A stretch of 64,000 bases of DNA. Origin: Sulfuritalea sp. GTDB taxonomy: Bacteria; Pseudomonadota; Gammaproteobacteria; Burkholderiales; Rhodocyclaceae. The stretch covers positions 50,687 to 114,686 of the forward strand of contig JAUSCI010000061.1 in the NCBI GenBank assembly GCA_030651305.1. Reading direction: 5' to 3'. Positions 41,874 through 50,905 of this stretch are shown here, one piece after another; position 1 is the stretch's first letter; each line of letters opens with the position of its first letter. The notes under the pieces were generated by a model. The model had not been told where the DNA came from, did not search any database, and worked only from the letters and a program-made list of their open reading frames with translations. The position numbers were made by a program, and so were the translations under genes.

Positions 41874-42152
41874 CTAGGCAAAGTCGCGCTGCGGCACTGC
41901 CGATGCGATCGCACTCGAGGTAAGTATCGTCAAGGCCGCCTGGGCATGCTCGGCGGCGTCCCGCCCCAGCCCCGTCAGATAGCCGCCGTCAACTTGCGTC
42001 AGCAATCCCTTGGCATGTAAACGGGCAGTTGCGGCAATGACTTCCGGATCGGCGGTCTTATGTACCTTTATGCCCTGCCGGCTGGTCTCCAGGTCGAAGC
42101 GGATCAAGGTGTTCAGTTCATGGACTAGATCAGGCGTATAGGGCATGGACAA
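41874..42152 (-). CDS. TIGR02647-family protein of unknown function
   Basis: 92 residues. The pattern YTPDLVHELNTLIRFDLETS, then GIKVHKTADPEVIAATARLH and GLLTQVDGGYLTGLGRDAAE, matches the small family TIGR02647, whose function I do not know; the last part resembles a winged-helix wing. Its stop codon abuts the darP stop with no gap (convergent). The C-terminal extension IASAVPQRDFA beyond the family core is encoded by a diverged copy of the dispersed repeat. Confidence 0.75.
   Translation of the reverse strand: MSMPYTPDLVHELNTLIRFDLETSRQGIKVHKTADPEVIAATARLHAKGLLTQVDGGYLTGLGRDAAEHAQAALTILTSSAIASAVPQRDFA
41877..41902 (-). repeat. Dispersed repeat, copy 9 (diverged), at a gene terminus
   Basis: GGCAAAGTCGCGCTGCGGCA and CTGCCG: it aligns to the reverse-complement core with two single-base gaps and a few substitutions. 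It encodes the last residues of the TIGR02647 protein. Confidence 0.4.
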
Positions 42153-42258
42153 ACCTCGCTCTTTGAAATGTGCGGCAATGCCGGACTGACTCCATTCTAG
42201 CTTCCTGACGAGCGAACGCAGCCCCCTGACAGAACGAAATCTCTCGTGGCGTCACGAA

Positions 42259-43200
42259 TTACAAACCCGGATCGGCGCCTTCGCCCTTTTGCGTGGCCTC
42301 GACCATCTGCCGCGTCAGTTGCGGTGCCAGCAATTCCATGAAGTCGTATTCGTAGCCACGCAGCCAGGTATCGCGGCGAAAGGCAAGGCGCGTGGTATTG
42401 CCCTCGAATAGATGGTTGGCAGGCATGGCAGCCAGCGCGTCATCGCGCAGGGGATCGAAGGCCATTTCGGCGATGATGCCGACCCCCAGCCCCAGTCCGA
42501 CATAGGTCTTGATCACATCGGAATCGATGGCGGTCAGCATCACGTTTGGATGCAGGCTCTGGCGCTCGAATGCCCGATCAATACGCGAACGGCCGGTAAA
42601 TGTCGCGTCATAGGTGATCAAAGGGTACTCGGCCAGAGCCGCAAGACTTAGCGGGTCGTGCGCCAGCAAGGGGTGCTCCTTCGGCGTTACCACCAGATGC
42701 GCCCACTGGAAACAGGGCAGGGTCAGAAGTTCGGCATGGCGATCCAGCGCCTCGGTGGCGATGCCAAGATCCGCAGTGCCGTCCAGTACCCACCCAGCCA
42801 CTTGCACCGGGCTGCCTTGCTGGATGTGCAGACGAATCTGCGGGTGGCGCTGGACGAAGCGCCGGATCACCGGTGGCAGGGTGTAGCGCGCCTGAGTATG
42901 CGTGGTCGCGATGGACAGAATGCCGCTGCTTTCCGCCGTGTAGTCGGCGCCGACCCGCTTCATGTTCTGCGCTTCGCTCAGGATGCGCCGAGCCATGGCG
43001 AGCAAGATGAGGCCAGGGGCGGTGGTGCCGGTGAGACGCTTGCCGCTGCGCTCGAAAATCGTTACGCCCAGTTCTTCCTCGAGCAATCCGATCTGCTTGG
43101 AGACGCCCGGCTGGGAGGTAAACAGGGCGTCCGCAGCGGCGGAAATGCTCAGCCCGCGCCGCTCGACTTCCACCAGGTAACGCAGTTGCTGTAGTTTCAT
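42259..43200 (-). CDS. cysB: LysR-type regulator CysB
   Basis: 313 residues, normal for CysB. N-terminal HTH: LSISAAADALFTSQPGVSKQ with IGLLEEELGVTIFERSGKRL. The inducer-binding part shows the CysB hallmarks ATTHTQARYTLPPVIRRF, ITYDATFTGRSRIDRAF and GLGVGIIAEMAF. CysB with N-acetylserine activates cysteine biosynthesis genes under sulfur limitation. It is divergent from the tauE-cysI-cysH-cysDN run, which it very likely controls. Confidence 0.94.
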   Translation of the reverse strand: MKLQQLRYLVEVERRGLSISAAADALFTSQPGVSKQIGLLEEELGVTIFERSGKRLTGTTAPGLILLAMARRILSEAQNMKRVGADYTAESSGILSIATTHTQARYTLPPVIRRFVQRHPQIRLHIQQGSPVQVAGWVLDGTADLGIATEALDRHAELLTLPCFQWAHLVVTPKEHPLLAHDPLSLAALAEYPLITYDATFTGRSRIDRAFERQSLHPNVMLTAIDSDVIKTYVGLGLGVGIIAEMAFDPLRDDALAAMPANHLFEGNTTRLAFRRDTWLRGYEYDFMELLAPQLTRQMVEATQKGEGADPGL

Positions 43201-43286
43201 GCGGCGATTATATAGCCGATAGTTCTATATAAATAGTTAATAAGTATTTTTAAGAACTATACAACTTCGCTACGATGCACTGCATC
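43201..43286. promoter_or_regulatory. CysB-regulated divergent promoter region
   Basis: A very AT-rich 60-bp stretch (43205-43262) in otherwise GC-rich DNA. It contains an inverted repeat ATAGTTCT (43220-43227) and AGAACTAT (43253-43260) spaced by 25 bp, with several TATA-like hexamers between. This is a plausible CysB binding and promoter zone for both cysB and the sulfate operon; exact -35/-10 boxes cannot be fixed. Confidence 0.5.
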
Positions 43287-44075
43287 ATGGATATCGTACT
43301 CAACCCCGCGCTTTCTCTTTCCGGCTTTGTGGTCGGTCTGCTGGTTGGCCTGACCGGCGTCGGTGGCGGCGCGCTGATGACGCCCTTACTGGTCCTGGGC
43401 TTCGGCATCAGGCCGGTGACCGCAGTGGGCACTGACTTGCTCTACGCTGCCATTACCAAGAGCGGCGGCAGTTGGGTGCATCACCGCCACGGCAACATCG
43501 ACTGGCACATCATCCGCCTGCTCGCCGCCGGCAGTGTTCCGGCCGCCGCCCTGACCCTGTCGTTGCTGGCACGGCTCGGCGCGCAGGGTCATGGCGCCTC
43601 GGGACTGATCTCGGCGGTGCTCGGCGTCGCCCTGCTGCTGACCGCTGCTTCGCTGATCTTCCGCCAGCGCCTGCTTGAGTGGGCCAGACGCCGTCCCGCC
43701 AGCGCCGACTCTCAGAAGCATACGGCCTGGCTCACCGTTCTCTCTGGCGCAATCGTCGGCGTTCTGGTGACGATTACATCGGTCGGCGCAGGCGCCTTGG
43801 GCGTTACCGCGCTGACTTTTCTCTATCCGAACCTCGCCACGCGCCGCATCGTCGGCTCCGATATCGCCCATGCCGTGCCGCTGACCCTGGTCGCCGGCCT
43901 CGGCCACTGGTGGCTGGGTTCGGTCGATGTACCGCTGTTGCTCAACCTGTTGCTCGGATCGCTGCCCGGCATCGCGCTGGGCAGCCATCTGGCCACCCGT
44001 GTCCCCGAGCGCGGCCTGCGCAGTCTGCTGGCCGCAGTCCTGCTGCTGGTCGGCGGCAAACTCATCCTCGCCTGA
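43287..44075 (+). CDS. TauE/SafE-family sulfur transporter
   Basis: 262 residues (an ATG at 43275 would add four). About eight membrane segments in two similar halves, each starting with a Gly-rich signature: LSGFVVGLLVGLTGVGGGAL and LSGAIVGVLVTITSVGAGAL. TauE/SafE proteins move sulfite, sulfonates or related anions. Being first in the CysB-controlled sulfate reduction operon, it may import sulfate-like anions or export excess sulfite; direction is unknown. The cytoplasmic loop between halves (RRRPASADSQKHT) is encoded by a dispersed repeat copy. Confidence 0.85.
   Translation: MDIVLNPALSLSGFVVGLLVGLTGVGGGALMTPLLVLGFGIRPVTAVGTDLLYAAITKSGGSWVHHRHGNIDWHIIRLLAAGSVPAAALTLSLLARLGAQGHGASGLISAVLGVALLLTAASLIFRQRLLEWARRRPASADSQKHTAWLTVLSGAIVGVLVTITSVGAGALGVTALTFLYPNLATRRIVGSDIAHAVPLTLVAGLGHWWLGSVDVPLLLNLLLGSLPGIALGSHLATRVPERGLRSLLAAVLLLVGGKLILA
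43690..43713 (+). repeat. Dispersed repeat, copy 10, inside the tauE-like gene
   Basis: GCCGTCCCGCCAGCGCCGAC then TCTC: identical to the 20-bp core. In frame it encodes RRPASADS in the loop between the two membrane halves. Confidence 0.75.
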
Positions 44076-44090
44076 ATTGGAAAACCACGC

Positions 44091-45773
44091 ATGTATCGCT
44101 ACGACAGCATCGACCACACCATCGTCCAGGCCCGCGTTGCGCAGTTCCGCGACCAGACGCGGCGCTATCTGGCGAATGAACTGAGCGAGGATGAGTTCCG
44201 TCCGCTGCGCCTGCAAAACGGTCTCTATATCCAGCGCCACGGCCCGATGCTGCGCATCGCCGTGCCCTACGGACTGCTCTCGGCAAGGCAGTTGCGCACG
44301 CTGGCCGACGTAACCCGCCGCTACGACGAGGGCGTCGGTCATTTCACCACCCGCCAGAATCTGCAACTCAACTGGGTCAAGTTGCCTCAGGTGCCGGACC
44401 TTCTGGCCGATCTGGCGGATGCAGAGCTGCACGCCATCCAGACCTCGGGCAACTGCATCCGCAACATCACCACGGATCACTTTGCCGGAGTCGCCGCCGA
44501 CGAAATCGCCGACCCCCGTCCGTGGGCGGAACTGCTGCGGCAGTGGTCGACCTTCCATCCGGAATTCGCCTACCTGCCGCGCAAGTTCAAGGTGGCGATA
44601 AGCGGTTCCAGAGAGGACCGCACGGCACTCCTGGTACATGATCTCGGCCTGCAACTGGTAAGGAACGATGGTGGCGAGCTTGGCTTTGCCGTGTACGCCG
44701 GCGGCGGCCTTGGGCGCACCCCGCTCCTCGCCTCGAAATTGAACGACTTTCTGCCCTGGCAACATCTCTTGACCTATTGCGAAGCGCTGCTGCGGGTGTA
44801 CAACCGTTTCGGCCGCCGCGACAACGCCTACAAGGCGCGCATCAAGATTCTGGTCAAGGCCGTCGGCAGCGAAGAGTTCGCGCGCCAGGTGGACGCGGAA
44901 TGGGCGCATCTGAAGGATGGTCCTTCGACGCTCACGGAAGCCGAAGTAGATCGCGTCGCCGCACAATTTGCCGCGCCCAACTACGAAAACCTTGCCAGCG
45001 AGGATCTCTGCCACGTTGCCTTCCAGCGCGAAGACAAAGCCTACGCACGCTGGGTGGAACGCAACGTGCACGCGCACCGGGTTCCCGGCTATGCCGCTGT
45101 CACTCTGTCGCTGAAAAAACCCGGAGCATCTCCCGGCGACGCCACTTCGGCGCAAATGGAAGAAGCGGCAGAACTCGCCGAGCGCTTCAGCTTTGGCGAG
45201 ATTCGCGTTTCCCATGAACAGAATCTGATTCTGGCCGACGTCCCGCAGCGCGATCTATACACGATCTGGCAGCGCGCCAAGGCCACCGGACTGGCGAGCC
45301 CAACGGTGGGCCTGCTGGCCGACCTGATCTGCTGCCCCGGCGGTGATTTCTGCTCCCTGGCCAATGCCAAGTCCCTGCCGATCGCCGAGGCCGTCCTTGA
45401 TCGCTTCGCCGATCTCGACTACCTCCATGACATTGGCGAGATCGAGCTCAATATCTCCGGTTGCGTGAACTCCTGCGGCCACCATTACCTCGGTGCAATC
45501 GGCATTCTCGGCGTCGACAAGCACGGCGAGGAGTGGTACCAGATCACCATGGGTGGTGCCCAAGGCAACGCAGCGGTCATTGGCGAAACCATTGGTCCTT
45601 CCTTCGCTGCCGCGGACGTGCCGGATGTCATCGAGCAGCTGATCGAAACCTATCTTGTTCGCCGCCATGTCGATGAACGCTTCAGTGACACCGTACGCCG
45701 TATCGGACTGGAACCCTTCCGTACTTCGGTCTATTCCAACACCACCTCGCAAAGGAGATCTGCAAATGCGTAA
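44091..45773 (+). CDS. cysI: Ferredoxin/NADPH sulfite reductase hemoprotein (CysI)
   Basis: 560 residues. It reduces sulfite to sulfide with six electrons at a sirohaem-[4Fe-4S] centre. Two ferredoxin-like half domains each precede a catalytic part. Cluster ligands: CCPGGDFC near residue 415, and SGCVNSCGHH about 40 residues later. Sirohaem-site residues include THTTRQNLQLNW-like GHFTTRQNLQLNW near residue 85 and GNCIRNITTDHF near 120. It starts 15 bp after the tauE-like gene and overlaps the DUF934 gene by 8 bp. No cysJ flavoprotein or cysG is in the window, so its electron donor lies elsewhere or is ferredoxin. Confidence 0.92.
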   Translation: MYRYDSIDHTIVQARVAQFRDQTRRYLANELSEDEFRPLRLQNGLYIQRHGPMLRIAVPYGLLSARQLRTLADVTRRYDEGVGHFTTRQNLQLNWVKLPQVPDLLADLADAELHAIQTSGNCIRNITTDHFAGVAADEIADPRPWAELLRQWSTFHPEFAYLPRKFKVAISGSREDRTALLVHDLGLQLVRNDGGELGFAVYAGGGLGRTPLLASKLNDFLPWQHLLTYCEALLRVYNRFGRRDNAYKARIKILVKAVGSEEFARQVDAEWAHLKDGPSTLTEAEVDRVAAQFAAPNYENLASEDLCHVAFQREDKAYARWVERNVHAHRVPGYAAVTLSLKKPGASPGDATSAQMEEAAELAERFSFGEIRVSHEQNLILADVPQRDLYTIWQRAKATGLASPTVGLLADLICCPGGDFCSLANAKSLPIAEAVLDRFADLDYLHDIGEIELNISGCVNSCGHHYLGAIGILGVDKHGEEWYQITMGGAQGNAAVIGETIGPSFAAADVPDVIEQLIETYLVRRHVDERFSDTVRRIGLEPFRTSVYSNTTSQRRSANA

Positions 45774-46302
45774 CTTGCAAACCCGTCGACTCATCAAGGA
45801 ACGTCGTCTGCAGGAGGACGTATGGAAAGTCGTCACCCTGATCGACGGCCAGCCCGAACTGGACGTTTGCCTGCCGGTCGGCCCGCTGTTGGTGCCGGTC
45901 TCGGTCTGGAAGGCGAAGAAGGCCTGCCTGATCCATCGCGAATACGAGCATGGCACCCCGCTTGGAATCTGGTTGTCGCCTGAGGACGATCCAGCCGAGA
46001 TTGCCAAGGACGTCGACGACTTCACCGTGATCGCCGTACATTTTCCTAAGTTCACGGATGGCCGTGGCTACTCGACCGCTCGCCTGCTGCGCGAGCGCTA
46101 TGGCTATGACGGCGAACTGCGCGCCTTTGGCGATATTGGCCGCGACCAGATTTTCTTCCTCAATCGGGTGGGCTTCGACAGCTTCCTGATCGGCGAAGGA
46201 CGCAACGCCGAAGAAGCCCTTGCCGCATTCGACGATTTCCCCGAGGCCTATCAGGCGGGAAGCGACCTGCCGATTCCCCTTTTCCGCCGCCGCGCGGCCT
46301 GA
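45766..46302 (+). CDS. DUF934 protein of the sulfate assimilation operon
   Basis: 178 residues from ATG 45766. Matches DUF934, a family always found near cysI and cysH: VCLPVGPLLVPVSVWK, GIWLSPEDDPAEIAKDVDDF, and HFPKFTDGRGYSTARLLRER. The last motif with RAFGDIGRDQIFFLNRVGFD suggests a small alpha/beta domain. It is thought to assist sulfite reduction, perhaps in electron delivery; the molecular role is not established. Flanked by cysI (8-bp overlap) and cysH (10-bp gap). Confidence 0.9.
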   Translation: MRNLQTRRLIKERRLQEDVWKVVTLIDGQPELDVCLPVGPLLVPVSVWKAKKACLIHREYEHGTPLGIWLSPEDDPAEIAKDVDDFTVIAVHFPKFTDGRGYSTARLLRERYGYDGELRAFGDIGRDQIFFLNRVGFDSFLIGEGRNAEEALAAFDDFPEAYQAGSDLPIPLFRRRAA

Positions 46303-46312
46303 CGGGAACATC

Positions 46313-47077
46313 ATGATCCGCGAATCCCTGCCTGACTTGGCCAATCCTGATCTGGTGGACATCGTGGCGGCAAAGGCCGCGCGTGCCACTACGCTCTTGC
46401 GCAACATAGCGCGCGACTACGCACCGGTAGTCTTCGCCAACAGTCTGGGTGCCGAGGACATGGTGCTGACCGACCTGATCTGGCGCGAGGAAATCAACAT
46501 CGCAATTTTTTCGCTGGATACGGGCCGTCTTCCGCTAGAAACCTACGAGCTGATCCACCAGACGGAAAAGCACTACGGCCGCAAACTGGACATCTACTTC
46601 CCGCGTCATGAGGCGGTGGAAATTTACGCACGCACCCACGGCAGCCACGGCTTTTACGATTCGGTGGCGGCGCGCAAGGCGTGCTGCCACGCGCGCAAGG
46701 TCGAGCCGCTGCAACGCGCGCTGACCGGCAAGGGAGCCTGGGTCACCGGCCTGCGTGCTGCCCAGTCCGCGACGCGGGACAGGCTGAAGGTCATCAGCCA
46801 GGACACGACGAACAACCTGGTCAAGGCGAGCCCCCTGACGGACTGGAGCGAAGCCGAAGTCTGGGTTTATCTGAGAGCCAACAACGTGCCCTACAACCGG
46901 CTGCATGACCGCAACTTTCCGAGCATCGGCTGCGCTCCCTGCACCCGTGCCATCCAGCCCGGAGAAGATGTGCGCGCCGGCCGCTGGTGGTGGGAAACCC
47001 CGGAAACAAAAGAATGCGGCTTGCATCTGGTAGATGGCCGCCTGCAACGCACTTCAACACGGATGGCCGAGGCATGA
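46313..47077 (+). CDS. cysH: Assimilatory adenylyl-sulfate (APS) reductase
   Basis: 254 residues from ATG 46313. It reduces APS to sulfite with thioredoxin. The catalytic Cys is in ETKECGLH near the C-terminus. Two cysteine pairs, KACCHARK and GCAPCTR, bind a [4Fe-4S] cluster, marking it as an APS rather than a PAPS reductase, which fits the absence of cysC here. Nucleotide-binding region: FANSLGAEDMVLTDLI and LDTGRLPLETYELI. Its stop overlaps cysD (ATGA). Confidence 0.94.
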   Translation: MIRESLPDLANPDLVDIVAAKAARATTLLRNIARDYAPVVFANSLGAEDMVLTDLIWREEINIAIFSLDTGRLPLETYELIHQTEKHYGRKLDIYFPRHEAVEIYARTHGSHGFYDSVAARKACCHARKVEPLQRALTGKGAWVTGLRAAQSATRDRLKVISQDTTNNLVKASPLTDWSEAEVWVYLRANNVPYNRLHDRNFPSIGCAPCTRAIQPGEDVRAGRWWWETPETKECGLHLVDGRLQRTSTRMAEA

Positions 47078-47997
47078 GTACGCTGGCCTTGCAGCAGCGC
47101 GCCACTCTGTCGCATCTGGATTGGCTGGAGGCGGAGTCCATCCACATCCTGCGCGAAGTAGCCGGGCAATGCGCCAATCCCACCCTGTTGTTTTCCGGCG
47201 GCAAAGACTCGCTGGTCCTGTTGCGCCTGGCGGAAAAGGCCTTTCGCCCCGGACGCTTTCCGTTTCCCCTGCTCAACATCGATACCGGCCACAACTACGA
47301 CGAAGTGATCGATTTCCGCGACTCTCGCGCATGCCAGTTGAATGAACGACTGATTGTGCGCTGCGTCGAGGATTCGATGCGGCGCGGCACCGTGGTGCTG
47401 AAATCACCCAGTGAGTCGCGCAACAAACATCAATCCGTCACGCTGCTCGAAGCCATTGCCGAATTCGGCTTTGACTGCTGCATCGGCGGTGCGCGCCGTG
47501 ACGAGGAAAAGGCCCGGGCCAAGGAGCGCATCTTTTCCTTCCGTGACGAGTTCGGCCAGTGGGACCCAAAGAACCAGCGTCCGGAATTGTGGGACCTGTT
47601 CAACGCACGCGTGCACAAGGGTGAGAACATCCGCGCCTTCCCCATTTCGAACTGGACCGAGCTGGATGTGTGGCAATACATCGAACGCGAAAAGCTAGCC
47701 TTGCCTTCGATCTACTTCGCGCACAAACGGCAGGTGGTCAGGAAGAATGGGCTGTTGCAGCCAGTGACCGAACTGACCCCGGCGCGCGCTGGCGACGTCG
47801 TCGAGGAACTGACGGTGCGCTTTCGCACCGTGGGTGACATCACCTGCACCGCTCCGGTTCTGTCAGACGCCGACACGGTCGCGCGCATCATCGAGGAAAC
47901 GGCGACAACCACGATTACCGAGCGTGGTGAGACCCGCCTCGACGACCAGACATCGGAAGCCTCAATGGAACAACGCAAGAAGGAAGGGTACTTTTAG
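47074..47997 (+). CDS. cysD: Sulfate adenylyltransferase subunit 2 (CysD)
   Basis: 307 residues from ATG 47074. With CysN it makes APS from ATP and sulfate. PP-loop ATPase motif FSGGKDSLVLLRLAEKAF near residue 37; FPLLNIDTGHNYDEVIDFRD and CIGGARRDEEKARAKERIFS follow; the C-terminus ends MEQRKKEGYF as in the family. It overlaps cysH by 4 bp and cysN by 1 bp. Confidence 0.95.
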   Translation: MSTLALQQRATLSHLDWLEAESIHILREVAGQCANPTLLFSGGKDSLVLLRLAEKAFRPGRFPFPLLNIDTGHNYDEVIDFRDSRACQLNERLIVRCVEDSMRRGTVVLKSPSESRNKHQSVTLLEAIAEFGFDCCIGGARRDEEKARAKERIFSFRDEFGQWDPKNQRPELWDLFNARVHKGENIRAFPISNWTELDVWQYIEREKLALPSIYFAHKRQVVRKNGLLQPVTELTPARAGDVVEELTVRFRTVGDITCTAPVLSDADTVARIIEETATTTITERGETRLDDQTSEASMEQRKKEGYF

Positions 47998-49319
47998 TGA
48001 GCGCGATCGAACATCTGCCGGAGATCGACAATGGCCTGCTGCGCTTCCTCACCTGCGGCAGTGTTGACGACGGCAAGAGCACCCTGATCGGAAGGCTACT
48101 CTATGACACCAAGACCATTCTGGCCGACACGCTGCACGCCATCACGCGCACCTCGGAGCGGCGCGGGCTCGAAGCGGTCGATCTCTCGCTGCTGACCGAT
48201 GGACTGCAAGCCGAACGCGAACAAGGCATCACGATCGATGTCGCCTACCGCTATTTCACCACCGGACGGCGCAAGTACATCATCGCCGACGCCCCCGGCC
48301 ACGAGCAGTACACACGCAACATGTTCACGGCGGCGTCGACCGCGAACCTGGCGATCATCCTGATTGACGCGCGCAAGGGAGTGCTGACCCAGACCCGGCG
48401 TCATTCCTATCTCGCGCATCTGCTGGGCATTCCACACATCGTGGTGGCGATCAACAAGATGGATCTGGTTGGCTTCAATCAGGCCACCTACGAGCGTATC
48501 CGCAACGAGTACCGCGAATTTGCTGCGGCCCTGGGAATCGGTGACGTCGCCTTCATTCCGATGTCGGCGCTCGACGGCGACATGATTGTCGATCGCGGCG
48601 CCCGACTGGACTGGTATCAGGGACCGACGCTGCTCGACATGCTTGAGGATGCACCCGGCGCCCACAGCGAGCGCGACGAAGCTTTCCGCTTTCCGGTGCA
48701 GTTTGTCTGCCGGCCGCAGCGGTGCGGAAATCCGAAACTCCACGACTATCGCGGCTTCATGGGCCGGGTGGAGTCCGGCGAGATTGCCGTTGGTGATGAA
48801 GTGGTGGTGCTGCCGTCCGGGAAGCGCACGCGGATCAAGGCCATCGAAATTTACGGCCACTCGCTGCCGCGGGCGATTCCCGAGCAGTCGGTCACACTCT
48901 TGCTCGAAGACGAAGTCGATGTTTCCCGCGGCGATATGGTCGTTCGTGCCGAAGAGTTATGTCCCCGTGCTCCTGAGCCGGGGACGGTATCCACCCGGAC
49001 GGCGCTGGTGACACGGCGCATCGAGGCCATGCTCTGCTGGCTGGACGAAACACCGCTCGACCCGCAACGCAAATACCTGATCCGTCAGACCACGCGCGAA
49101 ACCAGGGCAGTGATCGAGAGCATCGTCTACCGGCTGGACATAAACTCGCTGCTGCAGAAACCTGCGGAGCGTCTGGAAATGAATGACATTGCTCGCGTGT
49201 GCTTCAGGCTCGCTCAACCGCTGTGCGTCGATACCTACGTTGCGAACCGCTCCACGGGCGCATTCATCATCATCGATGAGACGACCAACAGCACTGTGGG
49301 TGCCGGGATGATTCTCTGA
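47997..49319 (+). CDS. cysN: Sulfate adenylyltransferase subunit 1, GTPase CysN
   Basis: 440 residues from GTG 47997. EF-Tu-like GTPase that drives APS synthesis by CysD. G1 loop GSVDDGKSTLIGRLLYD at residue 21, G3 DAPGHEQYTRNM, G4 NKMD. Two beta-barrel domains follow. No APS kinase (CysC) domain is fused at the C-terminus, in line with the APS-reducing CysH. It is the last gene of the operon and ends at a bidirectional terminator. Confidence 0.95.
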   Translation: MSAIEHLPEIDNGLLRFLTCGSVDDGKSTLIGRLLYDTKTILADTLHAITRTSERRGLEAVDLSLLTDGLQAEREQGITIDVAYRYFTTGRRKYIIADAPGHEQYTRNMFTAASTANLAIILIDARKGVLTQTRRHSYLAHLLGIPHIVVAINKMDLVGFNQATYERIRNEYREFAAALGIGDVAFIPMSALDGDMIVDRGARLDWYQGPTLLDMLEDAPGAHSERDEAFRFPVQFVCRPQRCGNPKLHDYRGFMGRVESGEIAVGDEVVVLPSGKRTRIKAIEIYGHSLPRAIPEQSVTLLLEDEVDVSRGDMVVRAEELCPRAPEPGTVSTRTALVTRRIEAMLCWLDETPLDPQRKYLIRQTTRETRAVIESIVYRLDINSLLQKPAERLEMNDIARVCFRLAQPLCVDTYVANRSTGAFIIIDETTNSTVGAGMIL

Positions 49320-49343
49320 TTACACGGGACTCTCAGAGCGCAA

Positions 49344-49368
49344 AAAAGCCAGGCATCGCCTGGCTTTT
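49344..49368. terminator. Bidirectional terminator between cysN and rplQ
   Basis: AAAAGCCAGGC (49344-49354) pairs with GCCTGGCTTTT (49358-49368) around ATC. A-rich on the left and T-rich on the right, it can stop both the cys operon (plus) and the alpha operon (minus). Confidence 0.92.
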
Positions 49369-49387
49369 CTTTGTGGCCGCGAGGATC

Positions 49388-49780
49388 TTACTCGACGACC
49401 GGCGCCTCGGCGATCTCGCCAGCCGGACGGTCCAGCAGTTCAACAAAGGCCATCGGCGCATTGTCACCCACACGGAAACCCATCTTGAGAATACGCAGAT
49501 AGCCACCGTTGCGGGCGGCATAACGCGGGCCGAGTTCGTCGAACAACTTGCCGACGATTTCGCGGTCACGCGTGCGGTCAAAGGCCAGGCGGCGGTTGGC
49601 CAGACTGGGCTTCTTGCCCAGGGTAATCAGGGGTTCCACTACGCGGCGCAGTTCCTTGGCCTTGGGCAGAGTGGTCTTGATGGCCTCATGGCGCAACAGG
49701 GAAACTGCCATGTTGCGCAGCATCGCCTGGCGGTGCGAAGAGGTCCGGTTAAGCTTGCGAAGTCCGTTACCGTGACGCAT
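49388..49780 (-). CDS. rplQ: 50S ribosomal protein L17
   Basis: 130 residues. Conserved start [20 protein letters not shown], then [20 protein letters not shown]. The C-terminal 12 residues beyond E. coli-like length are acidic. Last gene of the alpha operon; 126 bp separate it from rpoA, and a terminator follows at once. Confidence 0.97.
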   Translation of the reverse strand: MRHGNGLRKLNRTSSHRQAMLRNMAVSLLRHEAIKTTLPKAKELRRVVEPLITLGKKPSLANRRLAFDRTRDREIVGKLFDELGPRYAARNGGYLRILKMGFRVGDNAPMAFVELLDRPAGEIAEAPVVE

Positions 49781-49906
49781 TTTGATTTCCTCGTTTTTTT
49801 GCGGCCATCGCGCAATGCAAATGGCCGGTTAATGGTTATCGAGAGTTTGTGAATCAGTGAAGCAAGTGAGACAAATGCTGCAAACGGGCCGAAGCCCGGT
49901 GTTCAA

Positions 49907-50884
49907 TCAGGCCAGCTTCTCCAGCCCGGCCGGCGGCCAGCTTTCGAGCTTCATGCCCAGGGTCAGACCGCGCGACGCCAGTACTTCCTTGATTTCGGTG
50001 AGCGACTTGCGACCCAGGTTCGGCGTCTTCAACAGTTCCGTTTCGGTCCGCTGAATCAGGTCGCCGATGTAATAGATGTTCTCGGCCTTCAGGCAGTTGG
50101 CAGAACGAACCGTCAGTTCAAGGTCATCCACCGGGCGCACCAGGACCGGATCAACCGAGTTCTGCTTGGGGGCCTCGGCGGACATCGGCGTGCCTTCGAG
50201 ATCAGCGAATACCGACAACTGCTCCATCAGAATCCGCGCGGCAGTCCGCACCGCCTCTTCGGCATTGTCGATGGCGCCGTTGGTCTCGATGTCGAGAATG
50301 AGCTTGTCGAGGTCGGTGCGCTGTTCAACACGTGCGGACTCGACGGAATAGCTGACACGACGCACCGGGCTGAACGACGCATCGAGCATGATCTGACCGA
50401 TGGCGCGGTTCTCGCGAGCGATTTCGCGCTGATTGGCCGGCACATAGCCGCGGCCGGATTCGACGCGGATCTGCATGTTGAGCTTGCCGCCGGGGGCGAT
50501 GTGCGCAATGACATGATCCGGATTCACGATTTCTACGTCATGTGTGGTTTCGATATCGCGCGCAGTAACGACGCCTTCGCCGTTTCTGGAAAGGGTCAGC
50601 GTGGCCTCACGACGGTTGTGCATCTTCAGCACCACGCCCTTGAGATTCAACAGAACGTCGACCACGTCCTCGCGCACACCGTCCAGCGTCGAATACTCGT
50701 GCAGCACGCCTTCGATCGATACCTCGGTCGGAGCAACGCCTTCCATGGAGGACAGCAGAATGCGGCGCAACGCGTTGCCAAGCGTATGGCCGTAGCCGCG
50801 CTCGAACGGCTCCATGACGACGCGAGCATGCAGCGGCGAAAGCTGCTGGACATCGATACTGCGGGGTTTCAGAAGTGTGTGCAT
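49907..50884 (-). CDS. rpoA: RNA polymerase alpha subunit
   Basis: 325 residues from ATG 50884; AAGGA lies 6 bp before it, while the in-frame ATG at 50890 is too close to that site. N-terminal dimerisation domain: [20 protein letters not shown]. The C-terminal domain, which contacts activators and UP elements, carries [20 protein letters not shown] and [19 protein letters not shown] strong hairpin stands between it and rpsD. Confidence 0.97.
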   Translation of the reverse strand: MHTLLKPRSIDVQQLSPLHARVVMEPFERGYGHTLGNALRRILLSSMEGVAPTEVSIEGVLHEYSTLDGVREDVVDVLLNLKGVVLKMHNRREATLTLSRNGEGVVTARDIETTHDVEIVNPDHVIAHIAPGGKLNMQIRVESGRGYVPANQREIARENRAIGQIMLDASFSPVRRVSYSVESARVEQRTDLDKLILDIETNGAIDNAEEAVRTAARILMEQLSVFADLEGTPMSAEAPKQNSVDPVLVRPVDDLELTVRSANCLKAENIYYIGDLIQRTETELLKTPNLGRKSLTEIKEVLASRGLTLGMKLESWPPAGLEKLA

Positions 50885-50905
50885 GTGCATTCCTTCGAAT
50901 GGAAA

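Noticed and set aside
42952..42970. GTCGGCGCCGAC palindrome in cysB as a repeat copy
   Set aside because: Only the palindromic half is shared, and the rest of the element is missing; it encodes the normal CysB residues VGADY.
43386..45215. A 609-codon open frame antisense to tauE and cysI
   Set aside because: Codon-shadow effect opposite two highly conserved genes; no motif, start signal or recognisable protein sequence.
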